Shown: in pieces, positions 1 to 12,409 of the stretch
How positions within the stretch are numbered: position 1 is the stretch's first letter
Layout: every line of letters starts with the position of its first letter
Assembly (NCBI GenBank): GCA_022393335.1
Contig: JAJEKB010020951.1
Span: forward strand, 197,606-261,605
Origin: Macrotrachela quadricornifera
Lineage: Eukaryota > Rotifera > Eurotatoria > Philodinida > Philodinidae
Length of the DNA: 64,000 nucleotides
Direction: 5' to 3'
Notes under the pieces: generated by a model
The model's database searches: none
What the model was told of the DNA's origin: nothing
Seen by the model: only the letters and a program-made list of their open reading frames with translations
Program-made: the position numbers and the translations under genes

Positions 1-29
1 CGGGACCAGCGTGGCCAAAGTTGAAGTTC

Positions 30-429
30 NNNNNNNNNNNNNNNNNNNNNNNNNNNNNNNNNNNNNNNNNNNNNNNNNNNNNNNNNNNNNNNNNNNNNNN
101 NNNNNNNNNNNNNNNNNNNNNNNNNNNNNNNNNNNNNNNNNNNNNNNNNNNNNNNNNNNNNNNNNNNNNNNNNNNNNNNNNNNNNNNNNNNNNNNNNNNN
201 NNNNNNNNNNNNNNNNNNNNNNNNNNNNNNNNNNNNNNNNNNNNNNNNNNNNNNNNNNNNNNNNNNNNNNNNNNNNNNNNNNNNNNNNNNNNNNNNNNNN
301 NNNNNNNNNNNNNNNNNNNNNNNNNNNNNNNNNNNNNNNNNNNNNNNNNNNNNNNNNNNNNNNNNNNNNNNNNNNNNNNNNNNNNNNNNNNNNNNNNNNN
401 NNNNNNNNNNNNNNNNNNNNNNNNNNNNN
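30..429. other. assembly gap (400 N)
   Basis: A run of exactly 400 unknown bases, so probably a placeholder of arbitrary size. Just after it, at 430-450, CGAAAGATGAAAAACG is followed by GTGAGT, which could be a splice donor of an exon lying in the gap; this cannot be tested here. ORFs read through the N run are artefacts. Confidence 0.98.
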
Positions 430-472
430 CGAAAGATGAAAAACGGTGAGTGCGTTACCTGTGGACAAGCTC

Positions 473-480
473 TATATAAA
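473..480 (+). promoter_or_regulatory. TATA box candidate
   Basis: TATATAAA lies 40 nt upstream of the ATG of the 243-aa ORF. The distance suits a short 5' leader. In DNA this AT-rich such a match is weak evidence by itself; the downstream intact ORF is what makes it credible. Confidence 0.4.
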
Positions 481-519
481 GTCGATTGATTTAAAAACAA
501 GCGAAACATTTGCATTCAA

Positions 520-1251
520 ATGGCTGAATCTCAATCTTCGATCAACACGTCAAAATACGTATTGAAATGGGATGATTGGAACTCATCCGATCATCATGTG
601 ATCACAAAAATGAAAGATTTAATCGAAGCATTGAAAAGTCAAGAAGTCGATACTATTGCCATTCTGCCAGAATTAAAAATTGGTTGGGATGCTGCCATTC
701 ATATCTTTGGTCAAAATGGCCGTAATCTATGTAAACCTGAAGTAGTCTCCACCTGGCTCTCTTTGTTGTTAACTTTGGCATCGTCAAAAGGAGTTACAGG
801 CAAATGCATTGCTTCTTCATTTACCAAAAGTTGTGGTGGTTGTATGGTTTATACAATTTTAACAGCAGTTGGTTGCTTTCGTTCAGAACAAAATGTGAAG
901 TTAGCATTTGATTTCTTTTGTCATATATTAGCTGATGTTGATGGCAAAATACTAGAAATGGAGGAAGTACGCCAACTTTCATCACTCTTAGTTAACAACA
1001 TGTCAGCTCAAACTCAAGATGTAGCGGGGCGTGCTGTATGTTTGACATTACATTGTTACTATTATATGAACGGCACACAGAGGACAATTGTCAAAACATT
1101 GTCGAATCTTATTGAAGGACTTGGAGTAATATGTACTTCAAACACATTTGTAAATGAGATGAGATCAAATCCATCTTCTACTATCGAAATACTCAAACAA
1201 AGTATCATGGATAAATCATTTTCAGAGGAGTTTGCTTCCAGTAAATGGTAA
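520..1251 (+). CDS. hypothetical protein, 243 aa
   Basis: Uninterrupted 243-aa ORF with a TATA-like element 40 nt upstream. I do not recognise the family. The protein looks soluble and mostly helical: acidic N-terminus (KWDDW near residue 16), a middle rich in Leu/Ala/Cys (a CGGC motif near residue 105), and a run of amphipathic helices such as the VKLAFDFFCHILADVDGKIL segment near residue 127, which would suit an ARM/HEAT-like solenoid. No signal peptide and no convincing membrane span. Codon use (A/T-ending) matches the other intact genes of the window. It may be the whole gene or a large terminal exon; the gap upstream hides any earlier exon. The ATG chosen is the first in frame; AATAAT at 1277 could serve as a weak polyadenylation signal. 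Confidence 0.7.
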   Translation: MAESQSSINTSKYVLKWDDWNSSDHHVITKMKDLIEALKSQEVDTIAILPELKIGWDAAIHIFGQNGRNLCKPEVVSTWLSLLLTLASSKGVTGKCIASSFTKSCGGCMVYTILTAVGCFRSEQNVKLAFDFFCHILADVDGKILEMEEVRQLSSLLVNNMSAQTQDVAGRAVCLTLHCYYYMNGTQRTIVKTLSNLIEGLGVICTSNTFVNEMRSNPSSTIEILKQSIMDKSFSEEFASSKW

Positions 1252-1885
1252 CAACTATCGTAAAACCATTGATGAAATAATTTATCATTAAAAAATTGTT
1301 TTTCACTTTTTCTTGTATATTTATGCGCGAACTTTGTACATAAAAGTATTCATAAATTTCTCCTATTTGAATTTTGCTAGTCAGAACTCATACATAGTGC
1401 ACGGCAACTTAGACTATCATAAAAAAGATGTATTAGGCAGTAAATGAATAGTTAAGATCTTGATAATGCGAAAATATAGGATTAGAATTAATATTGTGAA
1501 ATATAGGGACAAAAATTCGGACCCACTACCTCACACCCACCCCACAGACCGCTACCAACAGCGTAACAGATCAACATCGACAGGCGATAAAGATCATTGA
1601 ATATGTTTCTATAGTAGTAAGGTGAAGTAGCAGCCCATAGATAGACTCTTCTAGCAACGAGAAAAAGTATCCTAGACCAGGGATTACCCTAACAGGTTTT
1701 CAACAAAATACACACTCTAGAACAAGGCTATTATAGCACAATCCCTATGGGATTCAAATATAAAATGCGATGTAGCTTCTTATCTACATCATCAATACTC
1801 AAATCAAGCGAGGAAAATGGATCCCAATAGATTCTAACAAGCAGTAAGAGTGAATAGAATATTTGTATCGAACTATACGAAAATC
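1252..1885. other. intergenic
   Basis: AT-rich with stops in all frames. A C-rich patch at 1525-1560 (CCCACTACCTCACACCCACC) resembles patches near 22020, 33045 and 51705. No gene seen. Confidence 0.6.
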
Positions 1886-2662
1886 TACAGGGTGTTTCGT
1901 AAGTTTTGAGGCGCGACAAAATTCGTGTATACAAACACATGAAACAATGTCTAATCATTATGTTTCTATATCATCTTCGAGTACCCCTGATGGCCTTTCA
2001 AATGATATATAATTGAATAAAATCGTTTCTTATAATAATAAAAATATAAACATGGGAATGTGACGATAAAATTTTTGAAATCGACAAAATAGAATGCAGA
2101 GTTTATCAAAATGTTGATAACATTCTTTTATTTCACGTATATCTCGGTGTAAATAAATAATAAGATCTTGAAATTTTTCTTAAAAGATGCAACGTGAAAA
2201 GCTTTACAAGAAGTATCTAAATAAATAGATACTGACTTGTTCTGATGGTATAGTTCATACTCAAAATGAAGAACCTTTATAATGGTGCTACTTGCCACCG
2301 GATTGAATATAAGAGAAAAATATTTCGAAGAATTTTTTATTTTACAAGTGAGATCTGTTTGCATACATTTTGTAAAGCTTTTTATAATGCATCTTTTGAA
2401 ATAAAACTAATGAACTTATTTTATTCTCAAGTTGAAATATATGTGCAATAAAAAAGTCTTCGAAATATTTTTTTGTTATACTCATTATCATCCTCCTAAA
2501 GCTTGTTTATTTTGCGTATGAGCTATGCCATGAAAATAAATTAGCAAGTGATTATTTTGACACATTTGTAGAGCTTTTCACGTCCCATCTTGATTAAACA
2601 CTATCCTATGTGTTCGTATACAGGAATTTTGTCGTGCCTCAAAACTTATGAAATACCCTGTA
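1886..2662. mobile_element. TA-flanked foldback element (Tc1/mariner-type MITE)
   Basis: The ends are inverted copies: 1888-1960 and 2588-2660, about 73 bp each and roughly 85% alike. They start CAGGGTGTTTCGTAAGTTTT and finish AAAACTTATGAAATACCCTG. TA stands immediately outside both ends (1886-1887 and 2661-2662), the target duplication expected for Tc1/mariner elements. The 773-bp interior has no transposase, only a second inverted pair (about 2140-2215 against 2360-2450) around the recurring AAGATGC..CGTGAAAAGCTTTACAA motif. The ORFs inside (1731-1958, 2128-2364, 2266-2451, 2590-2778) are translations of these repeats, not genes. Non-autonomous element, moderately old. Confidence 0.85.
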
Positions 2663-4888
2663 TTAATCTGCTGTGCTCTTCTCTCTTATGTATCGGAAGT
2701 TGGAAGACTGATTCTTCCTTTTTGATTTTCGTCTTCCTTCTTGAAAACTTGTTAACAAGAGTTTTGTCAGGTCTATAACATGAGGAGATAGTGAGATTCA
2801 CAATCTTACTGTTGTGAATCGTAAAAGATGAAAGATTTGTTTTCTAGTGACTTAAGTACCTGTGTAATCACACTTATCAATATCACATCTAACGACCAAT
2901 CGCATAGTTAAGATGCTCTGAATTTTGAGCCATTTACCAGCTAAATTCCTCTGAGCATTATGAGCAACAGCGAAAGATTTACAATCGATTGATCAGTACT
3001 TTTTTCTCAAAAACTTTCTTCTACCAGGAAAGTTAATGAACAGGGGTCGCAGCAGAGGGTATGATAAAGAACGATTTTATGAAAGAATTTTTTTAAAAAA
3101 AAGAAGGAAATTCGAACAGAAGAAGGAAAAGAAGGAATTTTTCTGCAGTACAGCGTTGTAACGAGTAAATTGAATACGACGTTCAATAAAAAAAGATAGG
3201 AATGAGCTCAGGAAAGTAAAATAATTTTTGAATCATTATTTTGCCACGTTATGAGATCGTTCTCTCGGTTTTTTACTGAATGCAAATAGAGAACGAATTT
3301 CAAAGATGAACAGTTGTTTCCGCAGTCACGCAATGTCCGTGTATGTTGTTGTCGTTCGCATGTGTCAATGACTCTTTCGGTAGTTCTACAGATCACGCAT
3401 ACCCCTTACTAGAGCCTGTCGAATCCTACGCGTATCTGAATCCAAGCGAATTTGAATCTGGTTGGGCTCTTAAAATTTTGTGTTAACTAAGTCCAAGCTC
3501 AGGTTTGAAGATTCTTAAACTCGTTAGGTACAACTTCTCATCCACATGCGTTGCCATGCTGTGTAAAGACTGTGAAAATTCATGTATGATCGAATCCATC
3601 CGTTAATGGGATATCAAATATGTGCAGTGGTATTCTCGTTCTGTGCCCATAAAATAAGTAACACAATGCATAGTGGCCATTTTCATCTCCCACTTTCACG
3701 CACAGCGGGAGCGGAACGAAAAGTTAGTCTAAATACCATCCCCACTTTGATGTGTCAACTCGAAGATGATTCAGAGTTAAGTTTACTGGACAACTTAGCT
3801 TTTAGTGCTCAAAGTTGCATACATGTAGAACTCGAAGACTCTACTCGAGTATTAAAAATTTTAATTGAGTTTTCAACTATTCAATTATTCATCTATTGAT
3901 ACATGAAAGATTAACGACGCTAACTACAGGATGCTTCCTGCAGGATGCTAGAAATAATACACGCATGTTGAGGGTAAGGGCACAGGTGTGGGTGAGGGCG
4001 TGAGGGTGTCAGAAGTGAGGACATGGGTGTGGCTGATGTTGTCAAACAGCCGCTAGGTATAGGTGATTGTCAAATGCAAGGGACATTGTCTCTCCTCGTT
4101 CGATTACTTTCAGCATCGTGCAGGCAGCGTCCTGTAGGCAGCATTCTATAGTAGTATCTTTAGTCCATCATATAGTAATAGTTTAATATCCGAATAGTTG
4201 AATAGTTGAATCGGATTAACGATTTCTACACTACTGGCTTATGGTGGATATGTTAAATAGTGCAATTTTCTGAACCAAAGCAAGGGCAGCTAAGATGTTG
4301 ATATTCGACATATTCAACATGGTCACTGCACGGTGGAACACTTTTAAACTCGATCTCCGTGGGTACACTCAAATATGTTCCCTTGTTAGTAATGAATACG
4401 TTTGATCAGTCGCATATACTTCAACTGTGAAAACGATATACCTATAATAGTAATTCTGCTGATCTTTTCCAATTTTTAGCAAAATTTCGTTTTATTCGAT
4501 GTGGAATGTGATCTGACATTGAATGACATTTAGTTGTCCATGAAACAGAATTCTATATCGAATTCTCTTGTTTTTTTTTTTAAATCTCAGCAGAACTTTA
4601 TATGATTCAGTGCACTCATTGAGATAAATTCTAGTCAACATTATCATTTTTATACTGTAGTTATTTATCCGTATAAGAATTCTTAATTCTGCTTAGTAAG
4701 CATCCTGCAATATCTCTATTTTTGTGCAAAACTTTAAATCTCTTTCTTGAAACGATGTGGCATACAAAGAAAGTCATCTGCTTGAGTTACACTATGAATC
4801 AGAATACTTCTAACAAAATTCTTTTCACGTGAATACAAAGTTAATATTAATGTTTAAAAGCGTTTCAAAGTAAGACTATGTTCATTGT
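2663..4888. other. intergenic with scattered repeat remains
   Basis: No credible gene. Holds a purine-rich stretch (3075-3140), a G-rich stretch (3965-4035, repeats of GTGAGGG/GGTGTGGG) and short copies of the CAACTATTCAATTA / GAATAGTTGAA motif near 3870 and 4195. The 105-aa ORF at 3582-3899 runs into that repeat and shows no recognisable domain. Confidence 0.55.
3846..4215. repeat. possible MITE bounded by CAACTATTCAATTA motifs
   Basis: Left edge carries TTTTCAACTATTCAATTATT, right edge GAATAGTTGAATAGTTGAA, so the edges are short inverted copies. The interior is G-rich (GAGGGT...GTGAGGGTGTC). The same arrangement, GAGGGTG...GTGAGGGTGCC between TCAACTATTCAATTA and GGAATAGTTGAA, occurs at 7620-7880, so the two are probably one family. 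Confidence 0.45.
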
Positions 4889-7800
4889 TTATGGATTGGC
4901 AAGTGCAGTGATCTCCGATGACGTTAGTTCGCGTGCATAAACGTAAAATTCATCAAGAAATCCGTAAAATTGACGCATTTGTACCGTACCCGCGTTGCAT
5001 ACGCCCGTTCCAAGCAGCGAACTTCCAAGTGTGATTGTCATAGGAATACCACTAGCCGAAAAGGCAAATATACTAGACGAAGTTTGTAGACTACCGTTGA
5101 CATATAATCGTTGGCCATTAGTTAATGAATAGGTGGTCACGATATGAGTCCATGTATTAAGTGAAATCTGGGGACCAGTAAGTGGCACATTGGTACTAAT
5201 ACGCCAACTGTTGATGGAAATCTGTCCGGTTGAGCTGAGACCCATAATAGGTAGGCACCATCCACCTGTTTGCGCTCCATCAGTTCGACTACTTAAATGT
5301 ATAATGGTCCCGCCAGCACGGCTTATTGGATAAATCCAAATTGCAACTGAATATGCCCATCCATCTGTTCCGAAGCGTCTCAAACCTGTGATTTGCACGT
5401 AGGATGACGAATTTTGAAGTGAAAGAGCTTGATTTACTCGACCCAATGATGCATATGAATAGTTCGTACCTGTTCCATTAATTAACAAAGGACCAGAATC
5501 AAGAAGTGTATTTCCATCAAATGAAAGATGGGCAACCAAGGTGGCATCATTCAGTATTTCTGTTGCATTCTTTGCCCGACCGAAGTAAGCAATTGAATCA
5601 AGACAACCATCAAAATAATTATACGGTGTTAATACTCCATTAGTGCCAATAGTCAGTGCACTAAAAAACAAATATTTTCATTGAAATTCCTTTATTCAAA
5701 AAAGAATAAATGGAAAGAATGAATTAAAAATAAGAAAAAACAAATACTATATTATTTTGAATTTCAACTAGACTTTTTTCTAATTTGATATCCAAATTGT
5801 CTTTTCTACTGTAAGATTCTAAATTACATATTTTTGATGTAGTGATCATCCAATAACTTTCAGAGATACATATAAATGAATGCTAATAATAGTGATAAAA
5901 GGATAAATCTACTGTAACTGTGACTAAATAAATGCACAACAGAAACAAAACGAAATCCTTACATAAGTCAGCATTAAGAATATACGTAAAATAAAAAAGT
6001 TTAGTATATCAACGCAAAATTGTTGCATGATTAGTTCTCGTGAATTTAAACTTTTTCCATTGACGCACCAAATTTGTACATAATGCAAGGTAAAAAAAAT
6101 TTCACAAATATACGCAGGCTTCCAGAGGTTTTCTATGAACACAGAGCTGCTTTTAAAGGTTCACGTTAGACCAGGATAAATTATCTCGTTTCAATGAAAA
6201 AAAAGAAGCACTATATTATATGAATTTCCGATTAACTTTAAGTTTAAAGATTAAGCATACTAAATTGCCTACTAACCCTGTTGTGCCCTGATATGGTCCA
6301 GCTGAACTACGCGACGCATCCAAATATCCATTGACATAAACGTACTGTGTATATGTCGAGTAATCATAGATATAAGCCTAAAATTCATATAATATTAGAA
6401 CTTTGTTTCTTTGCTATATTCCTTTCTTGACACATACCATATGATACCATGTATTCGTATTTAATACCTAAATAAAATCAAAAAGTAATACACATTATGC
6501 AGAAATCAATTATCATAATGAGATGTCCTCATTGCTCGTTTACCTGATTTCCTGAAACGTCATCTAAGTAGAAACAAAAATAGATGCGCCGATTTCGAAC
6601 AATAATATAAAACGATTTATCTAGAGCATTTTGTTCAAACTGTCCAAACACGGCATTATCTGAGCATGAACTATTATTACAGAACGATTGCGCGTACATC
6701 CACAATTCGAATGTAAACGATGCATAAGCCATGTTAAGAAAAGGTGGAGTATTGATTGTTATTGATTGATTTCTTGATCGATCCAACCAAAGACATGAGC
6801 CTGCTCCATTATAACCTGGTGATAGATAGGTTGGACTATTGTGGCTAATTCCATTAAAATTATTGTACAAATCTTCCAATGTACTGTCGAAACTCCAAAA
6901 TATGCGAGCAGCTAAAAAAATTCAGGAAAGAAATAGCAATCGAATTATTATGCAAAATACAGACGTGTTTGACATATCGAACCTATCCATATATCCGTAT
7001 TACCTATATTAACAACACATATAGAAACAAAAGTAAATCGATCCGTTTGTAATTGCAGTCACTTACATGTACATATATTGGGTGCTGTACAATTACCACC
7101 ATTAAGACATGAAGAATTGCAGGCAGCTACAAAGAATTTGATACTATACAAAGTATTCATCATAGAAAAAGAGTCTTTCTTACATATTTGACAAACACTA
7201 CCGGTCCATGGACTAGTACTGAAAGAGCCTTACTTAAATCAATATTCGTCGGGAAAAATAAATATATTTACCAATTACAAACATTTGGTGCTATACATGT
7301 ACCGTCATTTTGACATGAATTTGTACAATTTGCCGAAGCACATGTTGGACCATACCTGTTTTGAAGATACATATATCGTTTATGGAATGAAACAACTCGT
7401 TGAATAAAAACTAAGACATACCAGCCGGTAGTGCATGTGCAAACATTTGGTGCTGTGCAAACACCGTTTGTGCATGTTGGATTGCATACAGCTATTAATA
7501 AAAATAGTTATTATTCATTATAATAAATAATTTTCGTGAAAACAAAATGATTGGACAGTTTTATTTCAAAAACTTAAAGTAGTAGGATTGTGGTACTTTC
7601 ACATAGTTCTTTCGCCCACATATATATAATATTTGAAACTTGAATTCACGTATTCAATTATTGAATACTTGAAATTCTCAACTATTCAATTAGAAAGGCT
7701 AGAGGGTGCGACCCTGTGTGAGGGTGCCACATGGAGTTAGAGAGCGCGACCTACGTGAGGGTACCATGTTGGACTATTAGGCGCTATTCTTTGTCGAGGT

Positions 7801-10031
7801 CCCAGATGGCGAAATTTTTAATGATTTCAATACTGGAATAGTTGAAGTAATAGTTGAATACTTGAATTCAACTTTCAAGTTTGACACTGTTGGTCCCCTT
7901 AGTTTCCTTAGTCCCTCCTGTATCCTTTAAAAAGGGGTACTATACATATGAGATGTATATATACTAAATTCAAGAATTCCTTAGTCCCCTTGCCTTGCTA
8001 AAAGTGGACGGTTGTTTTTTCTTCAAAATTCAATTTGAATTAAAAAAAACCATAGAGTCCCCAAAGAATGATAAGCTATTCGTGAAATGAGTATGCTTAT
8101 ACGAACGTTATAGTCAACTATAGATATTCCTCGAAATTTAATTCTTGAGCAATCATTACACACTAAGATAAAATGTGTAGCACTTTGCAACACAATGTAC
8201 AACACATTCAAGTGTTACACAAGAAGCTCGTTGCGACACATTTCTTCCATAGAAACTATGACACATTCTTGCACGAAACATGCGACATATTCTGAAAGCA
8301 TGGTTCGAATCTCCCATATGGCAAATTTAGAATTTTTTTTTTCTCGAAATCATATGATTGATATATTTTTCGATTTAATTATTACCACGTGGAAAACTCA
8401 AGGAGGTCAGATTTTAGGATTTGTCCATCTTTGAAGTAATCCGATCTCCATCAAACCACTTAAGGGCAGTCCTCTCTCAATCATTGGTCGACAATGGAAT
8501 ATTCTCAACAAATAAATACTCAAGAATAATTGTAAAAAATTAATTAAGACGAAAATATATAAGTTCTGTACGTTCAATCATGTTGTTTATAAATGGTTGT
8601 ATGTTCAAAACATGACGGTGAATGAACAGTTAGCAGACAGAAAGAAAGAAATATATATACGATACATTTTCTCCATTGAGATTGCGACATATTTATTTTT
8701 AGTGTGTAAATTAATTGATCTACTAAGCTGTCAACATTATTTTATTTTGAAGAAAAAAGGATTAAGTTTCTTTCTATTTAAATGTACATCCACCATTTCT
8801 TCGTTACGTTTGCAAAACTTGTTCATATCTGGCTGTCAGCAAAAATATTTACTTTCTCCATATGCTATATGTTATGGAATTTATTCTCCTCATTCGATAG
8901 ACATTTTATAAAGTTGCCTAAGATTTTTCATACATAAACAGAAATATTATACGAATACACTCTTATTTCATTATCATTTAAGTGACAATGATGAGTTAGT
9001 CACCTACCGCTACGATCGAAAAAGCAAAATATATGTGACATGCATGCTATGTACATTCTAATAAGCTATGAATACATGGAAAAGAGTGTATGTCGTTAGC
9101 TTATTATTACCGAGATACTCTGCCTTGTTACGATATTTTTTAACACAATGTCACCGTTCCTCTCGTAGCATACAGCTAAGGTAAAAGTATACCTTTTTTA
9201 TAGCTCACATACACTAATCGAGTCAATACTTGTACTTCAGGATATGAATCAAAAAACTTGCTTTTGCCTTCGAAATACGCTCTCAAACTTCTTTATTTTA
9301 TAAGAACTAACTGCTTTTTTGAGAAGTTTTCAAAATGCTCGTTTATTATTGACAGTAATCGATGAAAATGAAGATTTTATGAAGTTTAAACAATTTAGAT
9401 AATTTCTTACAATGCGCTTAAATTGTAGGGAACACATTCTATGAAACAACAGACATGAGTTTGTTGTTGTTAAGATTGATATTATTGATGTGGAAGTTAA
9501 CCAAGCCGACACGATTATGATTGCTTACTTTAAGAGTAATCATAGGTGATAGGGAACGATATTTATCGTCTCAGTAGCCTTTACATATTCCATATTCTTG
9601 TATATTAAGATATACTTGTACATACAATAGAAACAATGAGATGTTTTACTTACTCGTTATTGATGTTGTTTGTGAAAATTTAGATTTATCTAGTACGGCA
9701 ACAAGCACTGTAGTAATTATGATAGTAAGGAAAAGAGCAGCAAACACAGACAAAATTGTACAGAGAGGCGTGCATAAACGGCAACAGATTCTTGAATTTC
9801 TATTAAAGATCTTTAATTAGCAGAGAACTGAGAGTGTGTAGCTCACTTGTGTTTTCTTTGTTTTTGTTTTCGATTAGATGTCTCGAAATGATTACTAAAA
9901 TGATGTGATTGATTTGTGGATGAATATATCTATTTGGATCAGATGAGAGCAATGATGAATCAAAAAAGCAAACTCACCCTATTGACACTATGATTATTAA
10001 AGATACTGAAATCATATTCACTTGAATTCAC
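4889..10031 (-). CDS. membrane-anchored EGF-like / LamG-domain protein, ~576 aa, 10 exons
   Basis: Exons in transcript order: 10031-9978, 9810-9654, 7491-7422, 7355-7272, 7218-7184, 7126-7067, 6911-6544, 6467-6438 (30 nt), 6377-6277, 5660-4889. All have GT/AG borders, phases join, and the sum (1731 nt) is divisible by three. A short cytoplasmic part precedes a Cys-rich transmembrane segment (ICCRLCTPLCTILSVFAALF, then III TT VLVAVL; exon 9654-9810). Next come Cys-rich EGF-like repeats (motifs NGVCTAPNVCTC, NDGTCIAPNVC, NGGNCTAPNIC), then two concanavalin-like LamG_3 domains (exons 6911-6277 and the last exon, marked by FTFELWMYAQ, YVYVNGYLD, YSVAIWIYP, RLYVNGSL, GFLDEFYVYAREL). Expected: type II cell-surface or secreted adhesion/lectin-like protein. 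The 5' end is uncertain: the alternative ATG at 10015 with acceptor 9799 also stays in frame (567 aa), and further upstream exons are possible. The 2.2-kb intron 7492-9653 holds repeats. Confidence 0.75.
7620..7880. repeat. repeat inside intron, TCAACTATTCAA-bounded
   Basis: Edges are imperfect inverted copies (TTGAATACTTGAAATTCTCA at the left, GAATAGTTGAATACTTGAAT at the right) around a G-rich core with two GTGAGGGT(A/G)CCA(C/T)(A/G)T units (7718-7735 and 7757-7772). Same architecture as 3846-4215. Lies in the large intron of the EGF/LamG gene. The rest of that intron (7900-9650) shows no gene. Confidence 0.5.
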
Positions 10032-10274
10032 CTAATGAAATCCAATTATTAATATAAAAAATGGCTCAACATTTTCAAAGAGGAAAGTTTGAAATAAATG
10101 ATTCAAAGATGTCTTTTATTTGTCATTTGTTTTCTTGTAAAGATGAATACATTCAAGGTTGAGAATAAATGAAGAAACATTAAAAGTTTGAATCACTGTC
10201 CGACATTTTTTAAAGGCATTAACTATCTTTTCAGCGAATCTATGTTCATTCTGTCAATATTTGAAATAATTCCT

Positions 10275-11173
10275 GTTGCAAAAGTTCTGAGACAAAATCT
10301 TCTTTCGTTTTCTAGTCGCTTAAAAGTAATTGGTTAGACTCAGAAATGGTATGTCTGTTTATGTTCGAAAGCGATGAGGAAATGTTTAGAAGGTCTTAAA
10401 AATTGGTTTGAGATGGAACGAGTGTGTCGCACTTTCTAGAAAAAAATGTTCGTTTATTTCTGACCCGCTTGATAATATTTTCGAAGAGTGACAAACTAAA
10501 GATTATGACCAAAATTTGATAGCCTTTTAATATACCGATGAAGAAATTGTGTGTTTGTCTCTATTCGACAAAAGTGAGAAAATCTTTCAAAAGACTAAAA
10601 TTTGGTGTGGACGACAAAGAAACAGGACCTTTGCTAATTTCCACAAATTTCCTTACAAAGGTGCTATGAATCATCGAAGACGATGATTTTATAAAGTAAA
10701 CACTTCTTTACAAAACATCATGTCGTATTTAACTCTAGCTTGAAATTAGAAGCATTTTCTCAAGAAATATTTTTATGTAAAAGACAATTTAGTCGAAAAA
10801 TAGATTTTTCCAAATTGAGGATGATAAAGAAAAACGAAAACTGAAATGCCTTATTTCAAGATAAAAAGAAGATCAAATAGCTCGTTTCGTAGAATAAAAT
10901 TTTGCGTAACAAGTTGGTCTATCAGCAAAAGTTTAAACATTTAGTTTTGAATCCCAATAATGAGAATATATAAACAGATTTTCTATCTAAACTAATTTTT
11001 TACGACTTTTCAAATGTTTCTTCACCGCTCTCAACCATAAACAGACACAATTTCTCAGAGCGTATTTGAAAAGAACACAACATTCTGGGTCTAATCAATT
11101 ATTTTTAATATGCACTACCTACTTTTAAACGACCGAAAAACGAGAGAAGATTTTATCTCAAAACTTTTGTAAC
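10275..11173. mobile_element. inverted-repeat element, ~0.9 kb, non-autonomous
   Basis: Left end (10275-10400) and right end (11015-11173) are inverted copies over 110-120 bp: GTTGCAAAAGTTCTGAGACA at the left corresponds to the reverse of the right end, ...CTCAAAACTTTTGTAACAC. Shared blocks include AAAATCTTCT(T/C)TCGTTTT and GTCTGTTTATG. A diverged direct copy of the subterminal block sits at about 10535-10620, so part of the element is an iterated unit. No transposase ORF. No clear target duplication. Confidence 0.7.
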
Positions 11174-12405
11174 ACGGCTTATAGACATCAATATTGTATC
11201 TAGAATTGCTATGTGTCTCATGCGAAGTTTGAAATTGGTCAATCTTTTGTAACTCGAACGTTTTCTAGAGTCAATTCATTCCTTTTTTCTTCTAGAGGCA
11301 AGATCAAAGTTTCTGTTTGTAAAAATTTACAGAGTGAGAACTGATTATTATGACTTCACCTCAGGTACTAATTGCTTTAGTTGATGAATTCTATTATTGA
11401 TGCTCGAAGATTGCGTGTCAATCATTGATTGTTCATCAAACGTCTTTGAACAAGATAAATCATGATGATTTCTAGTTGTAGTAGACAAAATCTAGATAAG
11501 TAAAGTACATCGAAAAAGTAGAAAAGATTAATTTGATGAATCAAAGGAATAATTACTTCGTTCGTATTCGAAGGCTTAATTTTTTGTGATGAGCGAATTT
11601 TTATATGATTGAGACGAATGGATTGATTCTAAAAAAAGATTTAAAGAATATTAGTGATCATTTATAATTTGCAAAATAATTATTAGATAATGTACATCAA
11701 TTTGCAATAATCGATGGCGATAATGACGACGACGACAATGCTTGATAATATTGGATGATTTTAATGGCTGTGATTGAACTGAATGCATTGCTAGTAATAA
11801 AGTCTTATATTCCGTAAAAAAAACCCGGAGTTTTGACCGTTTCACTTTCTAATAAATGTATGTACGCTGCGGATTGAATACAATATTTATTCTTGAAAAG
11901 AAATCTGATTATATATGCTTCTCTACATCAATCATGAATTATACGATTTCATTAACGCACAAAAAAAAATAAGAATTTGGGCTTGTCTTGTGTCTATATG
12001 TTAAAATTTTTGACCATGTGCTTTATTATGCTTTTTTTAATGAGTTTTCATCGATAAACAAAATATGTAAATTATATTGTTTTTTATTTTTTTAGAGAGA
12101 ATTTTAATTAGTTATTTTGAATTTCAATCAAATATATGAGCACTAACAGCTAATACAGATTAAAGCAAGAAAGAAAAGCTGAAATTTTTACAATAAAAAT
12201 TTCAGTTTTTAATTAAATTTATTAGAAATATGTTTTTTTTTCAGATAACTATATTTTATTTCCAGCATCAATTAAGAATAATGTTCATTAGTTTTCTTTA
12301 CAGCATAATGTTGACGTGAATACAAATATGAAAAAGTTTCGAATAATTCAATAATTGTTTTCATGTTTCTCAAAACATGGAAATGTATTTTTCACTATTT
12401 CTTCA
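11174..12405. other. intergenic
   Basis: AT-rich, stops in all frames, a short run of GACGATAATG-like triplets near 11720. The 64-aa minus ORF at 11651-11845 is low complexity and not credible. Nothing else seen. Confidence 0.6.
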
Positions 12406-12409
12406 TAAA

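Noticed and set aside
11..449. Open frames through the first 450 bases
   Set aside because: They run across 400 N and carry no information.
3582..3899. 105-aa + ORF
   Set aside because: Its end is in the CAACTATTCAATTA repeat and no domain is visible.
8195..8911. Two + ORFs (79 and 104 aa) within the large intron
   Set aside because: No domain, low complexity, inside an intron of a minus-strand gene.
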